Shown: piece after piece, positions 16,811 through 25,926 of the stretch | How positions within the stretch are numbered: position 1 is the first letter of the stretch | Layout of the letters: each line of letters opens with the position of its first letter | DNA from: Desulfovibrionaceae bacterium | GTDB lineage: Bacteria; Desulfobacterota; Desulfovibrionia; Desulfovibrionales; Desulfovibrionaceae | Direction of reading: 5' to 3' | Length of the DNA: 64,000 nucleotides | NCBI GenBank assembly: GCA_015709205.1 | Contig: JACCQO010000010.1 | Span: 1-64,000 of the forward strand | Position numbers and translations under genes: made by a program | Notes under the pieces: model-generated | What the model saw: the letters and a program-made list of their open reading frames with translations, nothing else | Told to the model about the DNA's origin: nothing | Database searches by the model: none

Positions 16811-17794
16811 ATGAAACAGGTTTGGATGCAGATCGTTCCCTTCGACAAGAAGCTGGTCACCCTGGCCCTGGAGTCCGGCGTGGACGGCGTGGTCGTGGAG
16901 GCCAAGGACGTGGACGCGGTCCGGAGCCTGGGCCGCTGCACCGTGAAGACCCCGGCCGACTTCGCCTTCGTGCCCATCGAGAAGAAGGCCGACGAAAAGG
17001 TCGCGGTGGACGCGCTCAAGGCCGGCAAGGCCGTGGTGCTCGCCCCGGGCTGGGAGATCATCCCGGTGGAAAACATCCTGGCCCAGGCCGACGGGCTCCT
17101 CGCGGCCGTGCGCTCCCTGGACGAGGCGCGCGTGGCCGCCGGGGTGCTGGAGCGCGGCGTGGACGGGGTGGTCATGCTCCCCGAGGGCGCGGCGGACCTG
17201 AAGCGCACCGTGGCCGAGCTCAAGCTCAGCCAGGGCACCCTGGAGCTCTCCCGCGCCGTGGTCACGTCCATCGAGACCGCCGGGCTCGGGCACCGCGTCT
17301 GCGTGGACACCATGTCCATGCTGACCACGGGCCAGGGCATGCTCGTGGGCAACTCCTCGGCCTTCACCTTCCTGGTCAACGCCGAGACCGAGGACAACCC
17401 CTACGTGGCCGCGCGCCCCTTCCGCATCAACGCGGGCGCTGTGCACGCCTACGCGGCCATGCCCGGCGACCGCACCAACTACCTGGAGGAGCTGCGCTCG
17501 GGCAGCCAGGTGCTCATCGTGGCCGCCGACGGCGCCACGACCCTGGCCACCGTGGGCCGGGTCAAGGTCGAGGTGCGGCCCATGCTGCTGATCAAGGCCC
17601 GCGTGGGCGACGAGGCGACCGGCGCGGAGGGCGCGGTGTTCCTGCAGAACGCCGAGACCATCCGCGTGGTCGGGGCGAACGGCAAACCCATCAGCGTGGT
17701 CGGCCTCAAGCCCGGCGACGAGATCCTCGTGCGCACGGATCAGGCGGGCCGCCATTTCGGCATGCGCATCGCCGAAGAGATCAAGGAAGGCTGA
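16811..17794 (+). CDS. 3-dehydroquinate synthase II
   Basis: A 327-residue archaeal-type dehydroquinate synthase, which oxidatively deaminates and cyclises the product of the two preceding aldolases. Typical features are the N-terminal MKQVWMQIVPFDKKLVTLALESGVDG, the middle block DTMSMLTTGQGMLVGNSS, and the conserved RPFRINAGAVHAYA followed by TNYLEELRSGSQVLIV. GGGAGACCCC lies before the ATG, 12 bp after the aldolase stop, so translation is probably coupled. It is not related to bacterial AroB. Confidence 0.9.
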   Translation: MKQVWMQIVPFDKKLVTLALESGVDGVVVEAKDVDAVRSLGRCTVKTPADFAFVPIEKKADEKVAVDALKAGKAVVLAPGWEIIPVENILAQADGLLAAVRSLDEARVAAGVLERGVDGVVMLPEGAADLKRTVAELKLSQGTLELSRAVVTSIETAGLGHRVCVDTMSMLTTGQGMLVGNSSAFTFLVNAETEDNPYVAARPFRINAGAVHAYAAMPGDRTNYLEELRSGSQVLIVAADGATTLATVGRVKVEVRPMLLIKARVGDEATGAEGAVFLQNAETIRVVGANGKPISVVGLKPGDEILVRTDQAGRHFGMRIAEEIKEG

Positions 17795-17796
17795 GC

Positions 17797-18924
17797 ATGG
17801 GCGCGAACGCAACCGACGATCCCGGCAAACGTTTGCTGGCCATCCGCGACGCCATCGACGGCGTGGACCGCGACCTGGTCCGCCTGCTCGGCGAGCGCGC
17901 CGCCCTGTCCGCCGAGGTGGGGCGCATCAAGGCGGGCTCGCGCGACGTGATCTTCAAGCCCTTCCGTGAAAAGGAGGTCTTCGAAAAGCTCCTGGCCGCC
18001 AACGGGCCGGAGCTGCCCGCCGAGCACCTGCGCTCCATCTACCGCGAAATCTTCTCCTCCTCGCGCGCCCTGCAGCGCCCCCAGCGCATCGCCTACCTCG
18101 GGCCCGAGGGCACCTTCTCCTACTTCGCGGGCGTGCAGTTCTTCGGGCACATCGCGGACTACAAGCCCATGAACGACCTCCACGGCGTGTTCCAGGCCGT
18201 GTCCGCGCGCGAGGCGGATCTGGGCGTCATCCCGCTGGAGAACTCGCTCCAGGGCACGGTGGGCCAGTCCCTGGACCTCTTCCTGCGCTTCGACGTCTTC
18301 ATCCAGTCCGAACTCTTTTTCCGCATCTCGCACTCGGCCATGGCCAACGTGGGCCGCCTCTCCGAGGTCAAGAAGGTCTACTCCCACCCGCAGCCCCTGG
18401 CCCAGTGCGGCGCGTGGCTGCGCGACAGGCTGCCCGCGGCCGCGATCATCCCCACGGAGTCCACGGCCGCCGCGGCGCGCCGCGTGGCCGAGGAGACCGA
18501 GGGCGCGGTGGCCATCGGCAACCAGCAGCTCGCGCCCATGCACGGGCTCACGGTGCTGGCGCGCGCCATCGAGGACCAGAAGGACAACTGGACGCGCTTC
18601 GTGGTCGTCGGCCCGGTGCCCGCGGACCAGCAGGCCCGGGACAAGACCTCGATCCTCTTCACCCTGCCGGACAAGCCCGGCTCGCTCTCGCGCGTGCTGG
18701 AGGTCTTCGCGGGCGAACACATCAACATGAAGAAGCTCGAATCGCGGCCCCTGCTGGGCGAAAAGTGGAAGTACGTCTTCTTCGTGGACCTGGAGTGCGA
18801 CCTCAAGGAGGAGCGCTATTCCCGGGCCCTGCGGCGCATGGGCGAGGTCTGCCACACCCTGCGCATCCTGGGGTCCTATCCGGCCGGGCCGTCCCTGGAC
18901 GCGACAGCGGCCGAAGAGTCGTGA
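17797..18924 (+). CDS. pheA: Bifunctional chorismate mutase/prephenate dehydratase
   Basis: A 375-residue P-protein. Residues 1-90 are the AroQ chorismate mutase helices (IRDAIDGVDRDLVRLLGERAALSAEVGRIK). Residues 97-275 form the prephenate dehydratase domain (YLGPEGTFSYFAG, VIPLENSLQGTVGQSLDLF, and NWTRFVVVG, carrying the TRF motif). Residues 285-360 form the ACT regulatory domain with KTSILFTLPDKPGSLSRVL and the Phe-binding ESRP. It starts 2 bp after the previous stop. The reading frame ends inside the first copy of a 29-bp tandem repeat, so the C-terminal ATAAEES is repeat-encoded. Confidence 0.95.
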   Translation: MGANATDDPGKRLLAIRDAIDGVDRDLVRLLGERAALSAEVGRIKAGSRDVIFKPFREKEVFEKLLAANGPELPAEHLRSIYREIFSSSRALQRPQRIAYLGPEGTFSYFAGVQFFGHIADYKPMNDLHGVFQAVSAREADLGVIPLENSLQGTVGQSLDLFLRFDVFIQSELFFRISHSAMANVGRLSEVKKVYSHPQPLAQCGAWLRDRLPAAAIIPTESTAAAARRVAEETEGAVAIGNQQLAPMHGLTVLARAIEDQKDNWTRFVVVGPVPADQQARDKTSILFTLPDKPGSLSRVLEVFAGEHINMKKLESRPLLGEKWKYVFFVDLECDLKEERYSRALRRMGEVCHTLRILGSYPAGPSLDATAAEES

Positions 18925-18987
18925 AGATCGCGACAGCGGCCGAAGAGTCGTGAAGATCGCGACGGCGGCCGAGGAGTCGTGAGGGGC
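18901..18987 (+). repeat. 29-bp tandem repeat, three copies, over the end of pheA
   Basis: Units at 18901-18929, 18930-18958 and 18959-18987. The first two are identical; the third has several changes. The pheA stop codon lies in unit 1. Because 29 is not a multiple of three, each copy is read in a different frame, so copy number changes would not extend PheA. Confidence 0.9.
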
Positions 18988-19088
18988 GCCACGACGACCG
19001 AAACCGAACAATCCCGCCGGGGATTGCCCAAAATGGAAAAATGTGGTCGGTAGCCGCATCCGCCACCCACAACACGCAGGACAGCACC

Positions 19089-20411
19089 ATGACCCAACCC
19101 GTAGAGATCACCGCCCCGCCCTCCAAGTCCCTCTCGCACCGCGCGATCATGGCCGCGGCCATGGCCCTGGGCGATTCGCGCCTGACCGGCGTGCTGGAGA
19201 GCGAAGACACCGAGCGCACCATGGACATCCTCCGCAAGACCGGTGCGCGCATCGAGCGCACCGGCCCCGGGGCCTACACCGTGGGCGGCGTGCTCGGCGT
19301 GCCCTCGGGCGGGGCCACCGAGCCCATGGACCTGGACGTGGGCGAATCCGGCACCACCTGCCGCCTGATCACCCCGATCCTGGCCTGCGGCAACGGCGAG
19401 TTCCTGCTCCGCGGGCACGGGCGCATGCACGACCGGCCCATCGGCGAGCTCACCGACGTGCTCCGCTCGCTCTCCGTGGACATCGAGTTCGTGGACCGCG
19501 ACGGCTACCCGCCCTTCATCCTGCGCGCCGCGGGCATCCCGGGCGGCACCGTGGCCATCTCCATGGACGAGTCCAGCCAGTACCTCTCCGGCCTGCTCCT
19601 GGCCGGGCCCATCGCGCGCAAGCCGCTGACCGTCGAGCTGACCGGGAAGCGGGCCGTGTCCTGGCCCTACGTCGGCCTGACCCTGCAGACCATGGAGGAC
19701 TTCGGGGCCGCCTTCCGCGTGGACCAGAAGGACGAGAACGGGGAGTGGGAGGAGACCGACTGGCGCTCGCTGACGCGCGCCGAGCCGGGCCGCCTGCGCT
19801 TCCGGACCAAGCTGTCCATGTACATGGCCCGCGAGCTGCGCGTGGAGGGCGACTGGTCCAACGCGTCCTACTTCCTGGCCGCCGGGGCCGTGGGCCAGGC
19901 CCCGGTGCGCATCGAGGGGCTGCGCGCCGACTCGCTCCAGGGCGACCGGGCCATGCTCGCCATCCTCTATGACATGGGCGCGAGGATCGAGGTTTCGGGC
20001 GACGGCGTGACCGTGTTCCCGTCCCAGCTGCGCGGGGTCAACGCGGACCTCTCGGCCTGCCCGGACCTGGCCCCCACCGTGGCCGCCGTGGCCGCCTGCG
20101 CCAAGGGCGACACGATCATCCGCGGCGCGGCGCACCTGCGCATCAAGGAATGCGACCGCATCGCGGCCCCGGCCGCCGAGCTGGCCAAGGTCGGCGCGAC
20201 GGTCGAGGAGCGCGCGGACGGCATGCGCATCGTTCCGCCCGAGCGGTTGGCCTCCGGGGCGAGCTTCGCCACGCACAACGACCACCGCATCGCCATGTCC
20301 CTGGCCGTGCTCCAGGCCGCCGGGGTGGACGCGACCTTCGACGTGCCCGAGGTGGTCAACAAGTCCTTCCCGTCCTTCTGGGACCAGTGGGCCAAGGTGG
20401 CCGGCGCATAG
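19089..20411 (+). CDS. aroA: 3-phosphoshikimate 1-carboxyvinyltransferase (EPSP synthase)
   Basis: A 440-residue EPSP synthase, which joins shikimate 3-phosphate and phosphoenolpyruvate. Motifs: APPSKSLSHRAIMAAAMA (substrate-binding Lys and Arg), LDVGESGTTCRLITPI, GHGRMHDRPIGELTDVLRSL, DESSQYLSGLLLAGP, GDWSNASYFLAAGAV, LRIKECDRIAA and THNDHRIAMSLAV. It is preceded by 164 bp that include the 29-bp repeats, the longest gap inside the operon. The ATG at 19089 follows CAGGACAGCACC; an upstream in-frame ATG at 19041 lacks a binding site and adds a non-conserved tail. Confidence 0.95.
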   Translation: MTQPVEITAPPSKSLSHRAIMAAAMALGDSRLTGVLESEDTERTMDILRKTGARIERTGPGAYTVGGVLGVPSGGATEPMDLDVGESGTTCRLITPILACGNGEFLLRGHGRMHDRPIGELTDVLRSLSVDIEFVDRDGYPPFILRAAGIPGGTVAISMDESSQYLSGLLLAGPIARKPLTVELTGKRAVSWPYVGLTLQTMEDFGAAFRVDQKDENGEWEETDWRSLTRAEPGRLRFRTKLSMYMARELRVEGDWSNASYFLAAGAVGQAPVRIEGLRADSLQGDRAMLAILYDMGARIEVSGDGVTVFPSQLRGVNADLSACPDLAPTVAAVAACAKGDTIIRGAAHLRIKECDRIAAPAAELAKVGATVEERADGMRIVPPERLASGASFATHNDHRIAMSLAVLQAAGVDATFDVPEVVNKSFPSFWDQWAKVAGA

Positions 20412-20484
20412 GCGCGGCCGCAATTTTCTTCAAACCCCGACCCGGGCCCTGCGCCACGGGTGGGAAACGCGACAAGGCAGCAGC

Positions 20485-21315
20485 ATGACGCACCCCACGG
20501 AAACCACCGGAGCGACCGGCCGCAACGAAACGGCCGGAACGCGCTCCCCCATCGCCGGCGTGGCCATCGCCAGCGTGGCCATCATCGGCGCGCGCGGCCA
20601 GATGGGCTCGCTCTTCGCCGCGCGCTGCGAGGCGGCGTCCGTGCGCGTGCACCGGCTGGACCGGCCCATGGCCGACGCCGACGTGCGCGCGGCCCTGGCC
20701 GACGCGGACCTCTGCTTCGTGTCCGTGCCCGCCGCGGCCGTGGACGAGGTCCTCGGCCGCATCGCGCCGCACCTGGCCGCGCGCACCATCCTGGCGGACA
20801 ACGTGTCCGTGAAGGTCCAGCCCATGGCGGCCATGCTCGCGGCCCACGCCGGTCCCGTGATCGGCACCCATCCGCTCTTTGGCCCGGTGCCGGACGAAAC
20901 GCCCACCGTGGCCGTGGCCCCGGGCCCGCGCCCGGCGGACCTGGCCGCCGCCCCCCTGGTGGAGGCCTGGATCGAAGCCCTTGGCTTCGCCCACTTCCGG
21001 ACCACGCCCGAGGAGCACGACCGGGCCATGGCCCTCATCCAGGGCCTGAATTTCGTCACCTCGGTGGCCTACCTGGCCGCCCTGGCCGACGACCCCGCGC
21101 TGGAGCGCTTCCTCACCCCCTCCTTCCGCCGCCGCCTGGACGCGGCGCAGAAAATGCTCACCGAGGACGCGCAGCTCTTCACCGGCCTCTTCGAGGCCAA
21201 TCCCTTCGGACAGGATGCGGTGCGCCGCTACCGCAACTTCCTGCACGTCGCCGCGGGCGGCGACCTGGACATCCTGATCGACAGGGCCAACTGGTGGTGG
21301 CGCCGGAAGGATTGA
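20485..21315 (+). CDS. tyrA: Prephenate dehydrogenase
   Basis: A 276-residue TyrA. After a short variable N-terminus comes the NAD-binding fold VAIIGARGQMGSLFA (GxGxxG-like with Arg in place of Gly), then DADLCFVSVPAAAVDEVL, ILADNVSVKV and GTHPLFGPVPDE, where the His and Pro line the prephenate site. The C-terminal half is the helical dimerisation domain. It makes 4-hydroxyphenylpyruvate for Tyr. No ACT domain is present, so feedback control is not visible here. Confidence 0.9.
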   Translation: MTHPTETTGATGRNETAGTRSPIAGVAIASVAIIGARGQMGSLFAARCEAASVRVHRLDRPMADADVRAALADADLCFVSVPAAAVDEVLGRIAPHLAARTILADNVSVKVQPMAAMLAAHAGPVIGTHPLFGPVPDETPTVAVAPGPRPADLAAAPLVEAWIEALGFAHFRTTPEEHDRAMALIQGLNFVTSVAYLAALADDPALERFLTPSFRRRLDAAQKMLTEDAQLFTGLFEANPFGQDAVRRYRNFLHVAAGGDLDILIDRANWWWRRKD

Positions 21316-21422
21316 TTCCGGCGCGGGCCTGCCGTTTTGCACAACAGAATGGAGGCCGGGGACCCGCCGGAATCGGCAGTCCCTCCCCCCCTCACTCCCC
21401 CGGCCTCCGAAAGGAAACGCAC

Positions 21423-22838
21423 ATGAAACCCATCGTGCTCAGGCAAACCGGGAAGTGGATGGCGGCCGACGTGCAGACGCCGATCAGCCTCTTCCTCGGG
21501 CTCGTGGGCTCCAAGCAGGGCATCCTGCTGGAGAGCGCGGAAGTGGACGGCAAGCTCGGCCGCTATTCGATCATCGCCTGGAACTTCCGGCTGCGGCTCT
21601 CCTGCGCGGGCGGCAAGCTGGAGGTGGCCACGCGCGACAAGCGCTTCGACGCCTTCAAGGAACTGGACGGCATGGACTTCGTGCCCGGTGTGCGCGCGGC
21701 CATGGACGCGCTGGTCATCGAGCCGCCCAAGGGGTTCGAGGAGCTGCCGCCCATCGCGCGCAGCCTGGTGGGCTACTTCGGCTACGGCTGCGCCGGGCTC
21801 TTCGAGCCCAAGCTCGCCCCGGTGCTGCCGCCGGAAAACGCCGAGGCCTGCCTCGTGCTGCCCGGCCACGTGGCCATCTTCGACCACCTCTTCCACAAGC
21901 TCTGCCTGCTGGCCGTGGCCGACGGCGTGAAGGTGGAGATGAACAACGCCGCCGTGCACAAGCGGCTGCCCAAGATCGAGGTCGGCCCGGTCATGAACAT
22001 GCCCGAGGAGGTGGCCTACAAGAAGGCCGTGTCCCGCGCCAAGGAGCTCATCACCCAGGGCGAATGCATCCAGACCGTGCTCTCCACCCGCTTCCAGGCC
22101 CCGTTCGAGGGCGAACCCTTCACCATCTACCGCAACCTGCGCCAGATCAATCCGTCGCCGTACATGTTCTTCCTGCGCCTGCCCAAGATCACGCTCCTGG
22201 GCTCGTCGCCGGAACTGCTGGTGCGCTGCAGCGACGGCAAGCTGGAGACCTGCCCCATCGCGGGCACGCGGCCGCGCGGCGCGGACCACGCCGAGGACGA
22301 CCGGCTGGCCGAGGAACTGCTCGCCGACCCCAAGGAGCGCGCCGAGCACGTCATGCTCGTGGACCTGGGCCGCAACGACCTGGGGCGGCTCGCCGCGCCG
22401 GGCTCCGTGGAGGTCTCCAAGTTCATGCGCGTGGAAAAGTTCTCCCACGTCATGCACATGACCTCCTACGTGCAGGCCAGGCTGGCCGAGGGCAGGGACG
22501 CCCTGGACGTGATCGGCTCCACCTTCCCGGCGGGCACGCTCTCGGGCGCGCCCAAGGTGCGCGCCATGGAGATCATCGCCGAGCTCGAAGGCATCTCGCG
22601 CGGGCCCTACGGCGGCTCCATCGGTTGGATCGGCCTGGACAAGGGCCGCGTGGACCTGGACACCGGCATCACCATCCGCTCCCTGTGGGTGCGCGACGGC
22701 ATGGTCCACTGGCAGGCGGGCGCGGGCATCGTCTTCGATTCCAACCCGGACAAGGAATGGCAGGAATGCCAGAACAAGGCCAAGGTCCTGCGCGTGGCCA
22801 TCGACGGCAAGGGAGGCGGCGATGTTCTTGCTCATTGA
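21423..22838 (+). CDS. trpE: Anthranilate synthase component I
   Basis: A 471-residue chorismate-using subunit. Motifs: GVGYFGYG-like region SLVGYFGYGCAGLF, NPSPYMFFLRL, LLGSSPELLVRC, CPIAGTRPRGADHAEDDRLAEELLADPKERAEHVMLVDLGRNDLGR, FPAGTLSGAPKVRAMEII and YGGSIGWIGL. An N-terminal LLESAEVDGKLGRYS is the Trp feedback-binding element. The 3' end overlaps trpG by 17 bp, which couples translation of the two subunits. Confidence 0.95.
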   Translation: MKPIVLRQTGKWMAADVQTPISLFLGLVGSKQGILLESAEVDGKLGRYSIIAWNFRLRLSCAGGKLEVATRDKRFDAFKELDGMDFVPGVRAAMDALVIEPPKGFEELPPIARSLVGYFGYGCAGLFEPKLAPVLPPENAEACLVLPGHVAIFDHLFHKLCLLAVADGVKVEMNNAAVHKRLPKIEVGPVMNMPEEVAYKKAVSRAKELITQGECIQTVLSTRFQAPFEGEPFTIYRNLRQINPSPYMFFLRLPKITLLGSSPELLVRCSDGKLETCPIAGTRPRGADHAEDDRLAEELLADPKERAEHVMLVDLGRNDLGRLAAPGSVEVSKFMRVEKFSHVMHMTSYVQARLAEGRDALDVIGSTFPAGTLSGAPKVRAMEIIAELEGISRGPYGGSIGWIGLDKGRVDLDTGITIRSLWVRDGMVHWQAGAGIVFDSNPDKEWQECQNKAKVLRVAIDGKGGGDVLAH

Positions 22839-23409
22839 CAACTTCGACTCCTTCACCTTCAACTTGGTGCAGGCCTTCCAGATGCTCGGCAAACACCCGG
22901 AGGTGATCCGCAACGACCGGCCCGAACTGCTGGAGCTGGCCCAGAGCGGCAGGCTGGAGATGGTCTGCATCTCGCCCGGGCCCTCCAACCCGTCCAACGC
23001 GGGGCTGTGCCTGCGCTTCCTGGAGCTCCTGCCCAAGGACGTGCCCGTGCTCGGCGTGTGCCTGGGACACCAGATCCTGGGCCACTACGCGGGCGCGGCC
23101 GTGGAGGTGGCCGGGCGCATCATGCACGGCAAGACCTCGCCCGTGACCCACGACGGCAAGGGGCTCTTCACCGGGCTGCCCGACCCGTTGGAGGTCGGCC
23201 GCTACCACTCGCTCATCGTCCGCGCGGAGCAGGCCCCGGAGCTGCTCACGGTCACGGCGCGCACCACGGACGAGGACGAGGTCATGGGCATCCGCTACAC
23301 GGACCGGCCCTGGGAGGGGGTGCAGTTCCACCCCGAATCCGTGCTCACCCCCGGCGGCATGGACCTGCTCGCCAACTTCCCCGACAAGCTCGTCGGCAAA
23401 AAGGGCTAG
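22822..23409 (+). CDS. trpG: Anthranilate synthase component II (glutamine amidotransferase)
   Basis: A 195-residue class I glutamine amidotransferase that supplies ammonia to TrpE. It starts MFLLIDNFDSFTFNLVQ and has the oxyanion element SPGPSNP, the nucleophile Cys in VLGVCLGHQILG, and the His/Glu pair in GVQFHPESVLTP. The Cys-His-Glu triad is complete. GGAGGCGGCG precedes the ATG within trpE. Confidence 0.95.
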   Translation: MFLLIDNFDSFTFNLVQAFQMLGKHPEVIRNDRPELLELAQSGRLEMVCISPGPSNPSNAGLCLRFLELLPKDVPVLGVCLGHQILGHYAGAAVEVAGRIMHGKTSPVTHDGKGLFTGLPDPLEVGRYHSLIVRAEQAPELLTVTARTTDEDEVMGIRYTDRPWEGVQFHPESVLTPGGMDLLANFPDKLVGKKG

Positions 23410-23421
23410 GAGGAGACCGCC

Positions 23422-24435
23422 ATGCCCGCACCCTTTGCTGAAATTCTGGAAACCCTGGCCCAGGGCAAGGACCTGACCAGGGAACAGGCCCACGAGGCCT
23501 TCACCGTGCTGATGAGCGGAACGCTCACGCCCTGCCAGGCGGGCGCGTTCCTCATGGGCCTGCGCGCCAAGGGCGAAACCGCGACCGAGCTGGCCGCGGG
23601 CGTGCAGGCCATCCTGGCCCGCTCGGTGCTCGTGGACGGCGTGCCCGCGCCGAGCATCGACGTGGTCGGCACGGGCGGCGACGGCCGGGGCAGCTTCAAC
23701 TGCTCCACGTCCGTGGCCATCACCCTGGCGGCCATGGGCCACACCGTGGCCAAGCACGGCAACCGCGCGGTCAGCTCCACCAGCGGCAGCGCGGACGTCG
23801 TCGAGGGCCTCGGCCTGGGGCTGGCCGACGGGCCGGAGAAGGTCCGCGCCCAGCTCGCGGCCACCAACTTCAGCTTCATGTTCGCGCCCTACTTCCATCC
23901 GGCGTTCAAGAACATCATGCCCGTGCGCATGGAGCTGGGCATCCGCACCCTGTTCAACCTCATGGGGCCGCTCCTGAACCCGGCCAGCCCGACCCACCAG
24001 CTCCTGGGCGTGGCCCGGCCGGAGATCCTGGAGCTCGTGGCCGAGGTCCTGGCGCTCAAGGGCATCCGCCGTGCGGCCGTGGTCTACGGCGCGGGCGGGT
24101 TCGACGAACTGACCACCTTCGGCCCGGCCAAGGTGGCCTGGGTGGAGAACGGCTCCGTGGCCATGACCGAGCTGGACCCGGCCGAGCTGGGCTTCGAGCC
24201 GCACGACCCGGCGGACGTGGTCGTCAAGGACAAGGCCCAGGCCGTGGAGATCGTGCGCGAACTGCTCGCGGGCAGGGGCCCGGCGGCCATGCGCGACATG
24301 CTGATCCTGAACCTGGCCATGGCCCTGCACCTGCTGGAGGACGGCCTCGGCCTGCCCCAGGCCGTGGAAAAGGCGCGCGACGCCGTGGCCGACGGCGTGG
24401 GCATGGCCGTGGTGAACAAGGCGAACGGGGCGTAG
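23422..24435 (+). CDS. trpD: Anthranilate phosphoribosyltransferase
   Basis: A 337-residue enzyme transferring phosphoribose from PRPP to anthranilate. Motifs: DVVGTGGDGRGSFNCSTS (the GTGGD PRPP loop), KHGNRAVSSTSGSADVVEGLG, FMFAPYFHPAFK and RTLFNLMGPLLNPA. AGGAGGAGACC lies before the ATG, 12 bp after trpG. Confidence 0.95.
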   Translation: MPAPFAEILETLAQGKDLTREQAHEAFTVLMSGTLTPCQAGAFLMGLRAKGETATELAAGVQAILARSVLVDGVPAPSIDVVGTGGDGRGSFNCSTSVAITLAAMGHTVAKHGNRAVSSTSGSADVVEGLGLGLADGPEKVRAQLAATNFSFMFAPYFHPAFKNIMPVRMELGIRTLFNLMGPLLNPASPTHQLLGVARPEILELVAEVLALKGIRRAAVVYGAGGFDELTTFGPAKVAWVENGSVAMTELDPAELGFEPHDPADVVVKDKAQAVEIVRELLAGRGPAAMRDMLILNLAMALHLLEDGLGLPQAVEKARDAVADGVGMAVVNKANGA

Positions 24436-24445
24436 GAGGCGGAGC

Positions 24446-25270
24446 ATGGCCCAGCGCACCAACATGCTCGAGCGCTTCCGCGCGGCCAAGCAGGCGGAGA
24501 TCGCGGACCTGGCGCGCCTGGCCTCGGCCGGGCGCATGCCCGCGCCGCTGCCCGGCAAGCGGCCGTCCTTCTGCACCGCGCTGACCCGCGCCGAAGGCAT
24601 CGCCGTGATCGCGGAATACAAGCGCGCCTCGCCCTCCAAGGGCGTGATCAACCTGGAACTGACTCCGGGCGACGTGGCCCGGGCCTACGCCCGCGCCGGG
24701 GCGGACTGCCTCTCGGTGCTCACCGAGGCCGACCACTTCCAGGGCGACCTGGAGTTCCTGGACAGGATGCGGCCCACGGGCCTGCCCATGCTGCGCAAGG
24801 ACTTCCTCCTGGATCCGCTCCAGGTGCGGCGCACGGCGGCCACCCCGGCCTCGGCCCTGCTGCTCATCGCGCGCATGTTCGACGACGCCGACGGGCTGGC
24901 CACGCTCCTGGAGCTGGCCGCGTCCTTCGGCATCGAGTCCGTGGTCGAGATCTTCGACCGCCGCGACCTGACGCTGGCGCGCCGGGCCGGTGCGCGCATC
25001 ATCCAGGTCAACAACCGCGACCTGGACACCCTGGAAACGAGCCTGGACGTGTCCCTCTCGCTCATCGTAGAACGGCGTCCGTCGGAACTGTGGATCAGCG
25101 CCAGCGGCGTGACCCGGCCCGAGGACCTCGTGCTGCTGCGCGAGGCGGGCTTCGGCGCGGCGCTGGTGGGCACCTTCCTCATGCAGGGCGGCGACCCCGA
25201 GGCCGCGCTCAAACACCTGCTCGGCGCGGTGCGCCCGCCGGCGGACACCATTCCCGGAGCGACACGATGA
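24446..25270 (+). CDS. trpC: Indole-3-glycerol phosphate synthase
   Basis: A 274-residue TIM barrel. IAEYKRASPSKG holds the catalytic Lys; VLTEADHFQGDLEFL, LPMLRKDFLLDPLQV, IQVNNRDLDTLE and WISASGVTRPEDL are the remaining phosphate- and ring-binding loops. Its stop codon overlaps the trpF start (ATGA). Confidence 0.95.
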   Translation: MAQRTNMLERFRAAKQAEIADLARLASAGRMPAPLPGKRPSFCTALTRAEGIAVIAEYKRASPSKGVINLELTPGDVARAYARAGADCLSVLTEADHFQGDLEFLDRMRPTGLPMLRKDFLLDPLQVRRTAATPASALLLIARMFDDADGLATLLELAASFGIESVVEIFDRRDLTLARRAGARIIQVNNRDLDTLETSLDVSLSLIVERRPSELWISASGVTRPEDLVLLREAGFGAALVGTFLMQGGDPEAALKHLLGAVRPPADTIPGATR

Positions 25271-25908
25271 CAGGCAACAACGACATCCTGGTCAAGGTCT
25301 GCGGCATCACCAGCCAGCGCGACGCGGACATCTGCCTCGAACAGGGCGTGGACCTGATCGGGTTCATCTTCCATCCCGACAGCCCGCGCTCCATGACCCC
25401 CGCGGCGGTCAAGGCCATCCATACCGGCGACCTGATGCGCGTGGGCGTGTTCGTCAACCAGACGCGCGAAGAGGTGGTGCGCATCCTGCGCGAGGCGGAC
25501 CTGCATCTGGCCCAGCTGCACGGCGACCAGGACGAGTCGTTCTGCCACTACGTGGGCAAGCGGCGCGTGATGCGCGCCTTCTGGCCCGAACGCTACTCCT
25601 CCCTGAACGAGTTCCTGGACGACGCGGGCCGCTACGCGAGCTGCGCCCGCTTCTTCCTCTTCGACTCGGGCGCGGGCGGCGGCGGCCACGGCAAGCGCAT
25701 CTCCTGCTCCTGCACCGTGGGCGACCAGGGCCAGAAGACCTGGTTCCTGGCCGGCGGCCTGGGACCGGACACCCTGGCCGACGCCCTGGAAGACTGCCGT
25801 CCCTGCGGGGTGGACCTCAATTCCGGCGTGGAAAGCGCGCCGGGCGTCAAGGACCGCGACAAGCTCGCGGCATGCATGAAGATCATCAACAGCGGCCGCT
25901 ACTTCTAG
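25267..25908 (+). CDS. trpF: Phosphoribosylanthranilate isomerase
   Basis: A 213-residue TIM barrel. VKVCGITSQRDA holds the catalytic Cys, LIGFIFHPDSPRSM follows, then VGVFVN, LAQLHGDQDE, FLFDSG with the catalytic Asp, FLAGGLGPDTL and GVDLNSGVESAPGVKD. The start codon overlaps the trpC stop by ATGA. It is slightly atypical in a Cys-rich stretch (ISCSCTVG) before the last barrel strands. Confidence 0.92.
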   Translation: MTGNNDILVKVCGITSQRDADICLEQGVDLIGFIFHPDSPRSMTPAAVKAIHTGDLMRVGVFVNQTREEVVRILREADLHLAQLHGDQDESFCHYVGKRRVMRAFWPERYSSLNEFLDDAGRYASCARFFLFDSGAGGGGHGKRISCSCTVGDQGQKTWFLAGGLGPDTLADALEDCRPCGVDLNSGVESAPGVKDRDKLAACMKIINSGRYF

Positions 25909-25926
25909 GCCGATACGGATACCGAC

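Noticed and set aside
14999..17812. A 937-codon minus-strand frame opposite the ADH synthase genes
   Set aside because: His- and Val-rich antisense frame with a repeated pattern that mirrors the tandem duplicated genes; no own signals.
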